Part shown: one piece after another, positions 34,999 through 45,454 of the stretch
How the letters are laid out: each line of letters opens with the position of its first letter
Numbering within the stretch: position 1 is the first letter of the stretch
Assembly: GCA_020746875.1 (NCBI GenBank)
Contig: JAGTJL010000002.1
Span: 806,001 to 870,000, forward strand
Reading direction: 5' to 3'
Length of the DNA: 64,000 nt
From: Rhexocercosporidium sp. MPI-PUGE-AT-0058
Lineage: Eukaryota; Ascomycota; Leotiomycetes; Helotiales
The notes under the pieces: model-generated
Database searches by the model: none
What the model was told of the DNA's origin: nothing
The model's input: only the letters and a program-made list of their open reading frames with translations
Translations under genes and position numbers: made by a program

Positions 34999-35819
34999 TT
35001 ACATGGCGGGACTCACGTTCTTAAATGGCGCCAACGAATCCGAAGCTGGAATTGTGGAGAATTCGGTAGCTGCTTGAGACCATCCTTTGCCGCTGGAGGT
35101 GCCGTGCAACATGAGGACTTCTAGTATCACAGCCAAGAAGGCAGAGTTATACTCATGGGTAACATAATCTTCTCGCGAGCTTTCGTACTGCATGTCAGGG
35201 ACTAGATTGTCAGCGACGGTAGCTAGTGAGAAGCATTTACGTTACCTAGCTTGACATCACCCTGGAGAGATACTCTCACGCTGTCGATATGGAGCTCAGA
35301 AGTTGGCAAGGTATCCAAGAGATAAGTCATCCCTTTGATAACCTACGCTATTTTAGTAAGGATTAGGATACGCGGCAGTCTTAGAGTTACCTCTGCAATA
35401 ATTGTTGCTATCTCCCACTCTTCCGGGGCTAATCTTTTGAATTCAAGGTCCAACAGAGAGACCGCCAGATGCTCACTTACAACGCACAGCCTACCATCGT
35501 GGAAATAGACGTCGAGTATTTTAGCAATATTAGGATGCTCAACCTGAGCTATGTCCTCAAGCATGTTTAATGGCGCATATGAGAATGACTCGCGGATGAC
35601 GGCAACGTGAAGGCGATTCTTGCGATGGCATACGAGCGTGCCCCGATTGGAACGCAGCTTCTGTACAAAGGTGTAATCATCTCTCGGGTCCCTGAAGTCG
35701 ATCCTCACTAACCGTCGCCCTCTCAGCGGCCAAGTGGTGTGTGATGGTGTTTGGGCGTTATCCTGAACACGACCGAAATGAAACGGCTTCACCTTTCTCA
35801 GTGAAATTTGGGAAGCCAT
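34999..35819 (-). CDS. Pseudokinase-like protein, possibly truncated
   Basis: Exons 35819-35391, 35342-35246 and 35201-34999 join in frame (242 aa) across introns of 48 nt (GTAACT) and 44 nt (GTAACG, CTGAC, CTAG). The order resembles a protein kinase: a strand with HVAVIRES, then HPNIAKILDVYFHDGRLCVV, EWEIATIIAEVIKGMTYL, ELHIDSVRVSLQGDVKLV, and a late helix AFLAVILEVLMLHG. The VAIK Lys, the HRD Arg and the DFG motif are all absent, so catalysis is unlikely. The C-lobe ends early, and a GTGAGT just before the stop may start one more intron. Function unknown. A fungal family of such kinase-like proteins exists, to my knowledge without a role. Confidence 0.55.
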
Positions 35820-36034
35820 GAAGGGACAAGGGCTAGGAGACTGAGGAAAGCATGCTCACAATATAAACGCCCGTGCCCAATACTACTGGCGTTTCTCGTC
35901 CAGGGGTCTAGTTTTGGCTCCTGGAGCAAGATCAAGCTCCCCATCTGCTGGTTCTTGGTACAATATCTGCACCCAGGAAATTGATGACAAGGTACGCTCA
36001 CCTTAGACTCCAACCAACGCGGACTGCATGTAAG

Positions 36035-36436
36035 ATGGATCAACAATGTCCCCATCCAGGTCAGGGTTCGTTCATGGAAGGATATTCTCGCCTGGCATTG
36101 TCACCGGACCGTCGACCAACGTCAAGCGTCTACAGCGACGACGCGTCCATCATGACCTACCTCATCCACAAAGTTTCAGAGCAGACAACGACGCAAGAAT
36201 ATGAGACAATTGCTTCGTTTACAAGAGAGAATAAGGCGCTGGAGGAGGAACTTGCGCTTCACAGGAAAGCATGGAATGGGACGATCCATATGGCGAATGA
36301 AGTCATACAGGCAATCACAACTATTAGAAAGAGTCTCGTCAAGGTTGAGAAAAATGTAGAAGATGCAGAGAAAACTTGGTTGGCATTCTGGGGAATCTAT
36401 AGAGAGTCTCTAGGGGAGCATCGACCCTGGATCTAA
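36035..36436 (+). CDS. Coiled-coil protein
   Basis: An open frame of 133 codons from the Met of MDQQCPHPGQG. A polar, Ser-rich N-terminus is followed by a long helix (TRENKALEEELALHRKAWNG, VEKNVEDAEKTWLAFW) likely to form a coiled coil. It ends convergently with the next gene, overlapping it by 4 bp (36433-36436). It resembles in style, but not clearly in sequence, the two coiled-coil genes at 37800 and 38909. No known domain. A longer frame upstream to 35981 lacks protein character. Confidence 0.5.
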   Translation: MDQQCPHPGQGSFMEGYSRLALSPDRRPTSSVYSDDASIMTYLIHKVSEQTTTQEYETIASFTRENKALEEELALHRKAWNGTIHMANEVIQAITTIRKSLVKVEKNVEDAEKTWLAFWGIYRESLGEHRPWI

Positions 36437-37165
36437 GATGTATCGTTGGCCAAGAAGTCGAATCCACCACTGTATTCCATGTATGGTTCTGAGAATGGCT
36501 CTTGTGCTTGCGAGGCTGATGGAGGGTAAAGGTGCGGTGTATGATGAGGAGGCTGAGCGGCATTTGTTCCTGAGTATGGTTTCTGAGGGTTAGAGGATGT
36601 CGGGGGTTGGGAGGCATATTGGCTGGGCGCAGGATTGGAGGCAATCGGTTGAGATGAAGCGCCATGCGGCGGCTGCACTGCCATTTCCAAAACCCTCCTG
36701 CCAACGATCTCGAACCTCTCCATAGTACCAACCATTGTTGCAACACCCTCCTCGACTGTCCTAGATCAAATTGTCAGTAAGGGTAACCATAAGACTGAAG
36801 ATAGAGCCTACCTCTTGATTTGATCTGACCTATATTTGAAATCAGCCATTTTCTATTGTATATTGACATGCTTACATTGTTCGTAGAGCACTGACGACAA
36901 CGTAGATCTCCTCCTGCCGTTTCTTCACGTCGTCTAAGGCTCGAAACAATGCCGATAGGTCGGCAGTATTTCGGAACGGGGTTGGTCGGGGCGGAGGTCG
37001 AGGGAGAGTTGGAGAGAGATGCTGTGATGTTACGCGTCGAACTTGACTCGGGGGCTGCTGAGGTCCGGTAAGTGGTTGGGAATTGCCCTGGCTTCGTGAG
37101 TCCATGTACTGCTGGAACAGATACAGAAAACTGGCAAAGTCGGAGCTCTCGTTCACGTTTGACAT
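36433..37165 (-). CDS. Pro/Gln-rich protein with an 18-nt exon
   Basis: Exons 37165-36876, 36829-36812 (18 nt) and 36760-36433 join in frame to 211 aa. The introns are 46 nt (GTAAGC to ATATAG) and 51 nt (GTAGGC to GATCTAG). The first part is helical (DFASFLYLFQQYMDSRSQ), followed by a Pro-rich linker and a conserved-looking helix (LFRALDDVKKRQEEIYVVVS). The junction peptide MSDQIKRTVEEGVATMVG reads smoothly through the short exon. The C-terminal 90 residues are low-complexity Pro, Gln, Ser and Ala. The family is unknown. Lack of a signal peptide suggests a cytosolic or nuclear protein. Confidence 0.6.
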
Positions 37166-37799
37166 GTTGTTCTGAAAGGAAAAGTAGTACGAGGCCGATA
37201 ACACCTCCTAGAAGGCAACTCTACGTCTGGCTCAATATGCTCGCCTCAGTTGAGTATACTTCTTTGCCAGGGGAGTTCATTTTCAACGTGGGGATGAAAG
37301 GTAAGTGAGGAAGGAACTAAATGGCGAAATAGAAAGTTGACGCCAAAAGCGAGGGGTGGCACCACCCTTGTCGGGCAGGGGTCGTGCAGAAGCAGCAAAG
37401 CGCCCCTCGCAGATCCTGAACTATCGTCATCGTCATCTTCATGGGAGCCAGAATCTCCGCATCACAATACCTGCCCCTGGATCAATGTTGCAAATGTGTT
37501 TGCAGGTTGGGGCAGCCAGATTCTCCTTTCCATCCCGGTAGCCAGCCGATTATGCATCTTGTGTCGACGACGACCGTCTCGACTTGAAGCCAGATTCTCC
37601 TGCGTACCGTGGGAGATCCCAGTTCTGGACACTTCGTCAAGACCGCAGCTGTCTTGACGAAGGTGATCCGGCACTGGTATGCCCTCAAAGCTGGTGATGC
37701 CTCCTTTCGTGATGTCGGGATACCTGGCATTATTTAAGGCCCAATCGACACCCCTCGAGGCTATATGCCATCAACTCACCAGGACACTGCCCACCGACC
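37166..37799. other. Intergenic, divergent promoters
   Basis: This lies between the divergent Pro/Gln-rich and coiled-coil genes. Short overlapping frames on both strands show no domain. Nothing further is supported. Confidence 0.35.
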
Positions 37800-38603
37800 A
37801 TGTCCCTACCAGAAGTTCCGAACATGACGGCCACTCTCAGCGGCACACCCCACTCCACACCAGAGCCAGAGGTTTGCTGAAACACCAAGACACGAGAATC
37901 GAGCTGACTTCCTCAGGTTTCGGGCACGCATGCTACAGAGCTTTCACCGACTCAACGCATCGAGCGCTTGAGAGCAGAGAACGATGATCTCCGTATCCAA
38001 CTCGATGAAGCGCATGTGCGACTCCTCCATTCTCAGATCTGCCACCAAGCCGATGCACAGGGTCGCCATGCCGAGGAGCAGATACGTCGCATCATGCAAC
38101 AAGGCATCAATACTCTAGAGACGACATATTTTCAGCTTGCAGCGAGATACAAAACTACACTCAGTACGAATGATGGCGAGAGAGTCAAGCTTCTGGAGGA
38201 CATTCGAATCACCGAGGAGCTTGTCGCGAGCCAAAAACAGTTGATCGATCTGTACGAAGCCCGAGATCGACAGCAGCAGCAACCTGCAAGCCATCTTGTG
38301 GACGGTGACCCACTGCTGTCCCAATACAGTACTCATAGCCACTGCGCACAATACCCAACCTACCAGCAACCTCACAACCAAGGCTTCATCATAGACACGG
38401 CTCGTCTTTCACCACTTGCTGATCTCGATTACAGATTGGGCCCTTCCATCGAGCCATGTAATCCAGCATCCACACCCGTTCCTGAGTTTGAACACCAGGC
38501 TTCCATCGTCCCCGTTCAGTCTAACCAAACCAGGAGCGACGGAATTAAGAGGGAGCTGGAGGATGTGGGAACAAAGAATAGCAGAAAGCGGAAGTCGAAG
38601 TGA
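37800..38603 (+). CDS. Coiled-coil protein with basic tail
   Basis: Exon 1 is 37800-37871 (24 codons, MSLPEVPNMTATLSG). A 45-nt intron (GTTTGC, GCTGAC, CCTCAG) leads to exon 2, 37917-38603, giving 252 aa. A long helix begins at LSPTQRIERLRAENDDLRIQ and continues to about residue 130. A Gln/His/Pro-rich middle follows, and the end is basic (KNSRKRKSK), which could be a nuclear localisation signal. The RIERLRAEN start of the helix resembles ERIEQLQKHN in the next gene, so they may be related. Function unknown. Confidence 0.6.
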
Positions 38604-38908
38604 CGACTGTGATAGAGGGTATTGTTGCATTGCTTTGGTAGAATTTCGTCCACTTATTTCTCTAGTGTCCAGACGCATTAGGTACATCACAATCAAGTCC
38701 GTCTCATTATTCACAGCATCTCAGGTGAAGACGACGTCGCCTACGTGAGCTGAATATGCTTTCAGGACGGATGCCAGAAGTGGCCGACTTGATAGCCCTT
38801 CCACCCTACTCGTTCAAATAGCTCTGAATCTCCTTCATTGAGTAACCTCTCGCTTATATATTATGACATCCGCAGGTATAATATCAGGAAATTTGTAACA
38901 TCCTGCGG

Positions 38909-39322
38909 ATGGCTATGGACAGTGATCGGAATACTAGTCGTCCTCAACGGCTCGACCCACGCATCAGGCCCCTCTCAACCAAACCACCTCAACTCAGTCC
39001 GGTGGACAGGATCATTAGCCTCCACCATGGCTCGACAACAGCGATAGAAGCCACACCTGAGCGACTACAGGCGACGAAGCAGTACCCAACCGCCACTTTA
39101 CCAGAGAGGATTGAACAGCTACAGAAGCACAACAGTAGCCTCACTCACGAGGTAGCATACTATCGAGAGATGGAGCAGTACAGGCAAGAATTCGAGCATG
39201 AGATGGTGCGTTTGAAAGAGAAGTTTGAGAGGGCCCTTTTTAAACTGGGCAAGCGCCAGCAAGAGGTTGGAGAAGAATGGTCTCGACTCAGGACGGAGAA
39301 TGGTGCTCAGGTACCAGAATAA
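38909..39322 (+). CDS. Small coiled-coil protein
   Basis: An open frame of 137 codons. A disordered N-terminal part (RPLSTKPPQLSPVDR) is followed by a charged helix (LPERIEQLQKHNSSLTHEVA, then YREMEQYRQEFEHEMVRLKE) that should form a coiled coil. It sits in the same orientation as the coiled-coil gene 300 bp upstream and shares its helix start pattern, which suggests a tandem duplication with divergence. The start could be the third codon (MDSDRN). No known domain. Confidence 0.5.
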   Translation: MAMDSDRNTSRPQRLDPRIRPLSTKPPQLSPVDRIISLHHGSTTAIEATPERLQATKQYPTATLPERIEQLQKHNSSLTHEVAYYREMEQYRQEFEHEMVRLKEKFERALFKLGKRQQEVGEEWSRLRTENGAQVPE

Positions 39323-40220
39323 TTTGTATTCGCCATGCGGCTCTACCAGCCCGACATAGGAAGCATGCATAGTTCAATGGCAATTTGGATATCAATGTAT
39401 ATGTAATCTATTTGCTTGAAAGTGACTTGCTCCTCCTTGAACTTTCTACCCCTCTTGCAACGATTCATACTTGTGAAAGGAGGTCTGTGATTTAGAGAAA
39501 GAAGCACTGTTCAGTGGACAAACAATTTTGAGTTCTAAGCAGGTGACTCGAACGGAGGAACATTTGACAGCACTAATGTCGTAACTGTTGTTCCTGTCCT
39601 CAAAAATGCATAGGTATTGTGAGAATGAGTTATGGTTCGAGATCTACCAAAGAGTGGTATGAAAGATGTAGTCAATATTTGGCTTGGATATTCAGAGGAT
39701 CAAGGATAGCATGATGAAAGGGTAATATTTTGGGCTTACGATGCAAAGGAGATGCTCCTGGTGGCAGGTCAAAAAATGGATCGTACAAGACCTACAAACT
39801 GCTGGATTAGAAACGGCTCGTGCCAAAAGATCCAGGAATGAAATGGTGTGGTACGTATTAGATCGGCATCTTCTAGACCGGGGTGAATTGCAGGGTCAGG
39901 AAATGGCTTGCGGGGAGGTGGGGTGGGTTTGCAGGGTCAGGAAATGGCTTGTGGCGAGGTGGGAAGGTACGTCAACATGCTTAAGCTAGTATGGGTTTAC
40001 AGGGTCAGGAAATGGCTTGTCAAGATGGTTGGAGTCCAATGTGCAAGAGGTCAAAAGTGGTTTTCAATAACTATGTGGTAAAGGAAGTGAACATAAGCTC
40101 TTAAGTACCGAGCCACACCTGGGTGTCAACAAACGGCATATCTCCCCTCACAAAACGACTACGGAGCACTCGTAACATCATTGGATTGCTAGCTAAAATA
40201 CACACGTCTTTCCTCCCACT
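39323..40220. other. Intergenic with a short direct repeat
   Basis: No gene is supported. It holds three copies of a 20-bp sequence, CAGGGTCAGGAAATGGCTTG (39891, 39932, 40000), with GGGGAGGTGGG-like spacers. Confidence 0.5.
39891..40019. repeat. Three direct repeats of a 20-bp motif
   Basis: CAGGGTCAGGAAATGGCTTG occurs at 39891-39910, 39932-39951 and 40000-40019, in the 5' flank of the MADS-like gene. The spacers are of unequal length. This is likely a local duplication. A regulatory role is possible but not shown. Confidence 0.9.
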
Positions 40221-41350
40221 ATGCCGTTACGCCGTTCCCAGACCAGGGCGACCAAGGAACGAGAGGAACGCAAAAAGCGCCAGGAGAAATTCAGAAAGAG
40301 AACTAGGAGCCTCTTCAACAAGACTAGACTGCTGGCCAAAGATACCGATGCTTGGGTTGCACTAATCGTTCGCGATAGGGCTGGCCGCGTCCAGTCAATC
40401 AGGTCATCAGGGAGTCGTTATTGGCCGCCGTCTATCCAAGACCTGATGGTAAGTTGGCACTTGCCGAGCTTTGTCATCTCATTTGCTGATTGACGCCGAA
40501 GAAGGCATACCCATCGGGTACCCATGAGTTCCTCGAGAAGGAAGATATATCTGGCTGTTGGAAAGAGGTGACAGGAGATGCAAATGATGCAGTCCTTGAT
40601 CATAGCGAGGCGGATTCATCCGACGAAGATGTTGAAGAAACCATCATGATTTCCGAGAAGGACCCTGAACCTGACACGACTATGCCAATCGAGCAGCACG
40701 ATACAGATAAGACCACCGAGAGCGGCAAATCTCCACGCCAGGAGAAACCAAACGAGCCTGTAGCTGAACACTCGCGTATCAACCCGCTGCATAAGTCGGA
40801 CAAGACACAACTATCTCAAGTCAAGGAATTGAGTAGACCATCAGTCGATGGTGGGCAAGTACAGGATACGGCTGCCACCCATACTAGGGAATGCGGGATC
40901 TCAAGAGTCGATTCAACTGAGAAGGATACTGTCCTCGACGCAGGTATGCCGGACGATACCATGTTCGAGTTCGAAAAACTTGAGGACACGATGATCGACG
41001 CTACTGAAGGATCCAATGACACAACGAGCAACATGGTTGTAGAGGAGCCAGCCGTTCCTGGCGAAGCTATAGCAATAGACAAACCAAGCACGGCAGCAGA
41101 TCTCTTAACTGCAGGATACGACATGATGATGGATCTGGATATTCCGGGGGCGGAGCGCAGGGCGCATAAAGATGTCAGTGAAGGCGAAGGGTCCAGTGCA
41201 CTTTCCACCATGAGCCAGCATCCCAACTCGCCATCATCTGGGAGTTCGGCTAGTTGGCAGGTGGTAAATCGGCCAAAGATGGACCCTAGAGACTTGCTTC
41301 AGAGGTGGGATTGGGTATTTGGGACCCGAGACCGGCCGTATGGGCTATAG
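40221..41350 (+). CDS. MADS-box-like protein with acidic tail
   Basis: Exons 40221-40448 and 40502 (or 40505)-41350 join in phase 0 (357-358 aa). The acceptor is a tandem GAAGAAG, so one Lys may be optional. The first 65 residues read KRQEKFRKRTRSLFNKTRLL, then DTDAWVALIVRDRAGRVQS: a basic helix, then two strands as in the MADS fold (compare LFKKA-x-ELS and VALI). The match is by eye and weak. The rest is long, acidic and Ser/Thr-rich, as in transcription activators. Inference: a DNA-binding regulator. Alternative: an unrelated basic protein. The promoter region has the short direct repeats. Confidence 0.5.
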
Positions 41351-42037
41351 TGCTACAACGTAATCGAATATAGGTGTCTGCCGGACTTCTCATCAGAAAT
41401 AGTTTAGGGAAGGATGGTGTCTGTCGGGCGGCAATTAAGAAGTGAATTGACATGTTTGGCAACTTCAAATGTTGTTTCTATAGATGCCGGGTTTGAGTGA
41501 CATTTGAGTGCGAACTCCAATAATGGCTTTGCTTAAGGACATGATGACTTAGTTAAGATCAGAACGCAGAGGTCGCACACTATCAAGCCTTCATCATGCT
41601 GCAGAGAGATGTCCTCCATCATTTCAGATCCTCCACCTATCTAGCTGTCGACTGAAGGAAGTGGTGGTATTAAATCTTGACCCGATGGTTATGTGACCAA
41701 GCGGGGTCAGACCACTCCATCGCCGCCAACCACGAGTTGAAATAGGTAGGAAAATTGTGTTGGTAATTATGGTTCTATTATGCCTCAAGCGGAGAATGTG
41801 GAGTGCAACGGGCTAGATAGGCATAACATCTGTGTGTATAGGCAAGTCGATCGTGCTGGATGTTAAAGGCGCAGTTTTCTTGAGGTGACGTTTCTGCCAG
41901 CCTTCGCCGCCCTGGACTGGTGGGAACGACAACATAGCCACATTGCTTGAAGCTAGCCGAGAAACAGGAGCACGTAAACTGGTAAAGGTAGGTGCTGTAA
42001 AATATTAGGGTTTATGGTCGCAAACGAACCAATTCAT
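41351..42037. other. Intergenic, no gene seen
   Basis: Convergent 3' flanks of two genes. No repeat, RNA gene or open frame with protein character was recognised. Confidence 0.4.
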
Positions 42038-42727
42038 TTAACCCTCACACATTATTGCTATTCCGTCAACTACCCTCCAAAATCTCCACTCTGCAAGCAC
42101 ACTCACGCCCGCTACCTCCGCCTCGAGGAGTGAAACGCTCCCTAAGCCTGCGCCGTTCCTTCTCCTCGCAGCTCGATCTAATTCAACTGCGCTCTGTTCT
42201 AAGAACGCCAAAATTGATTGCCAGGGCGATATTACTTGCTCTTCCGGATTGGTGTCGAGTAGTATTAATTTAAGCGATAGACCGAGAATAAACTTCAAGC
42301 GGTACAGCTGCTCTGTAATGTTTGCTGCGAGATGGACCGGTGAAGGAGAGCTTTGCGTTTCATATAGTATAGGGAACGCGATACCGTCTAAGTATTGAGA
42401 TAGAAGCCGTCGTGAAAGGTCATCTATTATGTATAGTACCTCTGGCACTAAAGGGACGCAGATTTGCGACGAGACAGTATAAGTCGCCAGAGTTGGTTGG
42501 TTTAAGCCATAGGAGGATACATTGATCGTACCGTGGAAAGTCAAGTCATCGTTGAGCGTGGGCCGGTGGTTCTGAATAGGGTGTTGAGAAGGTGGTGAGA
42601 ACGACAAAGGGCGATGGGGAAATTTCGAATATAGTGGACTCGCTGCAGTTATGCAAAGAGAAAGTAGCAGACACGGGAAAAGGTAAGTTGGTATAAGCAT
42701 CTTGTGGCGAAGACTGGAAACTATCAT
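42038..42727 (-). CDS. Secreted or membrane-anchored hypothetical protein
   Basis: 229 codons, single exon. A hydrophobic N-terminal segment (LIPTYLFPCLLLSLCITAAS) is a likely signal peptide, best used from the second Met (MLIPTYLF). The rest has strands and helices (YTVSSQICVPLVPEVLYIID, LYRLKFILGLSLKLILLD) and no Cys pairs of note. No family was recognised. It could be an exported protein of unknown role. It ends in VLAEWRFWRVVDGIAIMCEG. Confidence 0.5.
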   Translation of the reverse strand: MIVSSLRHKMLIPTYLFPCLLLSLCITAASPLYSKFPHRPLSFSPPSQHPIQNHRPTLNDDLTFHGTINVSSYGLNQPTLATYTVSSQICVPLVPEVLYIIDDLSRRLLSQYLDGIAFPILYETQSSPSPVHLAANITEQLYRLKFILGLSLKLILLDTNPEEQVISPWQSILAFLEQSAVELDRAARRRNGAGLGSVSLLEAEVAGVSVLAEWRFWRVVDGIAIMCEG

Positions 42728-43091
42728 TCCCTGGCAACGATGATGTCAACGTGCTGAGAACAAGAAAGCTGGATACTAAATGGTAAAATATAGTGCGTCA
42801 GTTATGGCGTAAAACTTTAGAGGGGATACGAGGATTTATCACCTGTGGGTGCTCGGTAGGAAGCGGCTGCACTGCTGAATTCCATTTCGTACAGCTGGCC
42901 AACTCGTTGCCGCTAGGCTCGAAAGAGTCCATCCGATATTCTCTAGGTTAGGTGCAAGGGAGGAGGCACATGGAGTGAGCCACGAAAGAAAGGCCTTCCA
43001 TGCATACTTTAAAGTAGGAAGCTATTTTTGTAGCCCATGATGGGATGTTGTTGAAGACTTGAGACCAGAGTATTCCAAGGGTAAAAACCAC
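42728..43091. other. Intergenic, no gene seen
   Basis: Promoter side of the secreted-protein gene up to the element relic at 43092. Nothing else is visible. Confidence 0.35.
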
Positions 43092-43330
43092 TAACGTCTA
43101 TCCCTGCGTGCCGGAAAATTATGCCGGTACTTTGGCTTCAAGCATTAATAAATCTGTGTACAACATAACATCCCTTATGATTTTTTGTCTATTGCATTGC
43201 GTGGCTATTTCTAAAGTTCTCAGATGCCATCGATTGAGAAAAATTACATTCACGTCGTCGTCTTACGGTTGATTTGTAATGAGTCTTTTTTCATATCATA
43301 ACAGACTTCCTCTACTGTAGCTGCACCATT
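43092..43330. mobile_element. Diverged left end of family C (relic)
   Basis: It starts TAACGTCTATCCCTGCGT and follows the order of the family C end (GGTACTTTGGCTTCAAGCAT, a CGTCGTCTTACGG block, GAGTCTTTTTTC, CCTCTACTG), but is much more diverged than the copies at 3194, 27450 and 59916. No right end was found. Confidence 0.5.
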
Positions 43331-43868
43331 AGGTTTATATTACTTTTAAAAGTCGTTGAAGGATCTCCCTCAAGCTTTTTAACTATCTGATCCTGCAAGA
43401 ATCCCTCAGAGATAGTAATTTCTTTCACAGGGGAAAGTTCAACAACTATGATTGTATCATTTGGTGTTAAACCTTCACCTCTGTATTGTTCCTCTGTAAC
43501 CCAGCTAATCTTTTCACCTGCTAGACACGATCCATATTCCTCGTCCTCTCTCTCAACCCATTCATATTGAATGCGACAATATTTCAAAGTCTTATTCGTG
43601 AAGCTGACTCCTATATAAATCTCCCGTTTATAATCGAAATGGTATTCAATCCAAGCTCGTACAGCTTGTCCCTTTTGTCCCTTGACTTTTGCACGTAGCC
43701 ATTCAGTAGGGTCCTCAATCCTAATAATCATGTGTCAGTTGGTGGTATAAGAAATAGGACTTATAAACGTATAGCTTACACGTCTTTGAAAGTGCTGAGA
43801 TCAGTACTTTGAACATCAGCCTCAAAGCTGCTTGATTCAACGGCAATGAGACGAGAGGGGGATTCCAT
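43312..43868 (-). CDS. Hypothetical protein, two exons
   Basis: Exon 1 is 43868-43780 (MESPSRLIAVESSSFEADV). A 58-nt intron (GTAAGC, CTGAC, TTATTAG) leads to exon 2, 43720-43312. The joined frame gives 165 aa and reads FKDVIEDPTEWLRAKVKG across the junction. The protein is rich in beta-type sequence (AWIEYHFDYKREIYIGVSF) and charged. No domain was recognised. Its 3' end overlaps the transposon relic at 43092-43330, so the last residues may be transposon-derived, or the gene may be old cargo. Confidence 0.55.
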
Positions 43869-44576
43869 AGTTGTAAAAGTGGTCAAAACGAGTCGAGAGT
43901 AATCTACTATTATCTCTCTTAACGCTTGAGCGAGCTCTAACAACATGTTGAGTTGGAGTAAATTAAATGAATAATAATCCCTTAGCGTTCATAGTGGAGC
44001 CCCCTTAGAAAGGTTGTCTGTAGAATTAATACAGTGGCTTGCAAAATCGGCTTCACGTTGTCTCGCTTAAAAACAATGTGAGCACAGACCACCTACGCCA
44101 CTTTTGGCTGACGCCGGAACGGGCCGCATCCGCACGCTCCATCACATCTGCCACTACTCCAGCTCGGGATCTACTGTACAGTACTGGTGTTAATTTACTA
44201 CCTCTCGAAGTGGTAAGCAGCCACTTTCAGCCGGCGATTATGATGTCGGTCATAAGCGCCAAAAATGGCTAAGACGATATGTGCAGGATTAAAAACTTTT
44301 GACAAAATAGAGCGAGGATACAGTAATACAGTACTGTATACAGTACTTTGCTATTGTACATACCTGGGATCATTTAGGGCTTAAGAAACTCCTATAAGGT
44401 CCCTATTTGGGACGTGCCTAAAAAGGCACTCAAAGTGTATAGCAGACAGCCTACAATGTGAGCGCGTAAGACTTTAGTATCCACTTACAAATAGACTTTA
44501 GTACTCACTACTCTCTGAAGAGACCTTGATACTACCTATAGTACTTGCCAACAATCAAAGAAGGAAATCGAATACC
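43869..44576. other. Intergenic with an 18-bp palindrome
   Basis: Divergent promoter region of the 165-aa and secreted-protein genes. It is rich in TACTGTA/TACAGTA words, with a perfect palindrome at 44330-44347. No gene is seen. Confidence 0.45.
44330..44347. promoter_or_regulatory. Perfect 18-bp palindrome AGTACTGTATACAGTACT
   Basis: A self-complementary site 230 bp before the secreted Cys-protein start. Partial copies (TACAGTACT) lie nearby at about 44170 and at 45590-45610. It could be a binding site for a dimeric regulator or a transposon end remnant. No further support. Confidence 0.3.
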
Positions 44577-44954
44577 ATGAATAAATTTTGGATCTTATTA
44601 GCTCTGTTTCACCACTCTTCTATTGCTTTTAATTCCTCTTCTATAAATTGTGGAGTAAAGATTGATATCAACAGTATTACTTTGTCTGATAATACCTTAG
44701 CCAGGTATATAACAGTCAAGTCTGCTGATATCTCACAATGCGGTAGCGACTGTGCCGACGATGACACTTGTAATGCTTTCGCGGGTGGCTTAGCAGAAAA
44801 GTCTTGCTTTCTGTTCTTGGGTCCAGTGTCTTACACTTTCCAAAAACCTGGGTCGGAATTGTATTGGGATAGAGACTGCTTGAATATCTCAAGCCGAATA
44901 CGCACTTCTACTACTACCCCAACACTATCTTCAGCTACTCTCGCGGTCGTATAA
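44577..44954 (+). CDS. Small secreted Cys-containing protein (PAN/Apple-like)
   Basis: 125 codons from the second Met. Residues 1-18 are a signal peptide (MNKFWILLALFHHSSIAF). The mature part has six Cys; the run DISQCGSDCADDDTCNAFAG then EKSCFLFLG resembles the core of PAN/Apple domains (Cys-x-x-x-Cys-x-x-x-x-x-Cys, Phe/Leu-rich). The end is a Ser/Thr-rich tail. Inference: an extracellular adhesion-type or effector-like protein. An upstream Met at 44526 would hide the signal peptide, so I prefer 44577. Confidence 0.55.
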   Translation: MNKFWILLALFHHSSIAFNSSSINCGVKIDINSITLSDNTLARYITVKSADISQCGSDCADDDTCNAFAGGLAEKSCFLFLGPVSYTFQKPGSELYWDRDCLNISSRIRTSTTTPTLSSATLAVV

Positions 44955-45214
44955 GGAGCTCGGCTCAAGTTTATTAAGAAGAAATAAAAACACCATAATA
45001 ACTTACAAGGGCGAGAATAGTTTGCGGTACTCTTGTCAGAGATTGGTCCATAGTCAGGCATTCTTTGAGGTTAATACATAGCTGGAAATATCGAATAAAA
45101 CTGTGTTATCATAGGGTCCCGTTTCTAGTGCTATATTTAAGCTCCAGAATTTTAGGAATGTTCGAGTGCCCGTGTTTGAGATTAACTTCTGATAGGATGA
45201 AGAAAGAAGACGTC

Positions 45215-45454
45215 TAACGTCCGTCCCTGCGTGGCGAAAAATTCGGTGTGCCGAAAAATTAGACAAATTTCAAAATTCACAAATCGTTGTATTAATAAGA
45301 ATAGTTTGGTGAACTTATTACTAACTTTAAATATAATTTTTTTTTGGTTGTGGTTAGTTTAAAGAGGACGTTGTAGAGAAAAATCCGTGATCCTTGTAAT
45401 CTCATTGGTCGTTTTCGGCATACCAGGTTTTTCGCCACGCAAGGACAGACGTTA
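45215..45454. mobile_element. MITE family B, intact copy of 240 bp
   Basis: It starts TAACGTCCGTCCCTGCGT and GGCG; the inverse right end finishes GGACAGACGTTA. It has no insert and is 240 bp long, the same as the split copy at 27346/32806 once the NLR2 element is removed. It therefore serves as the reference empty site. Confidence 0.88.
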
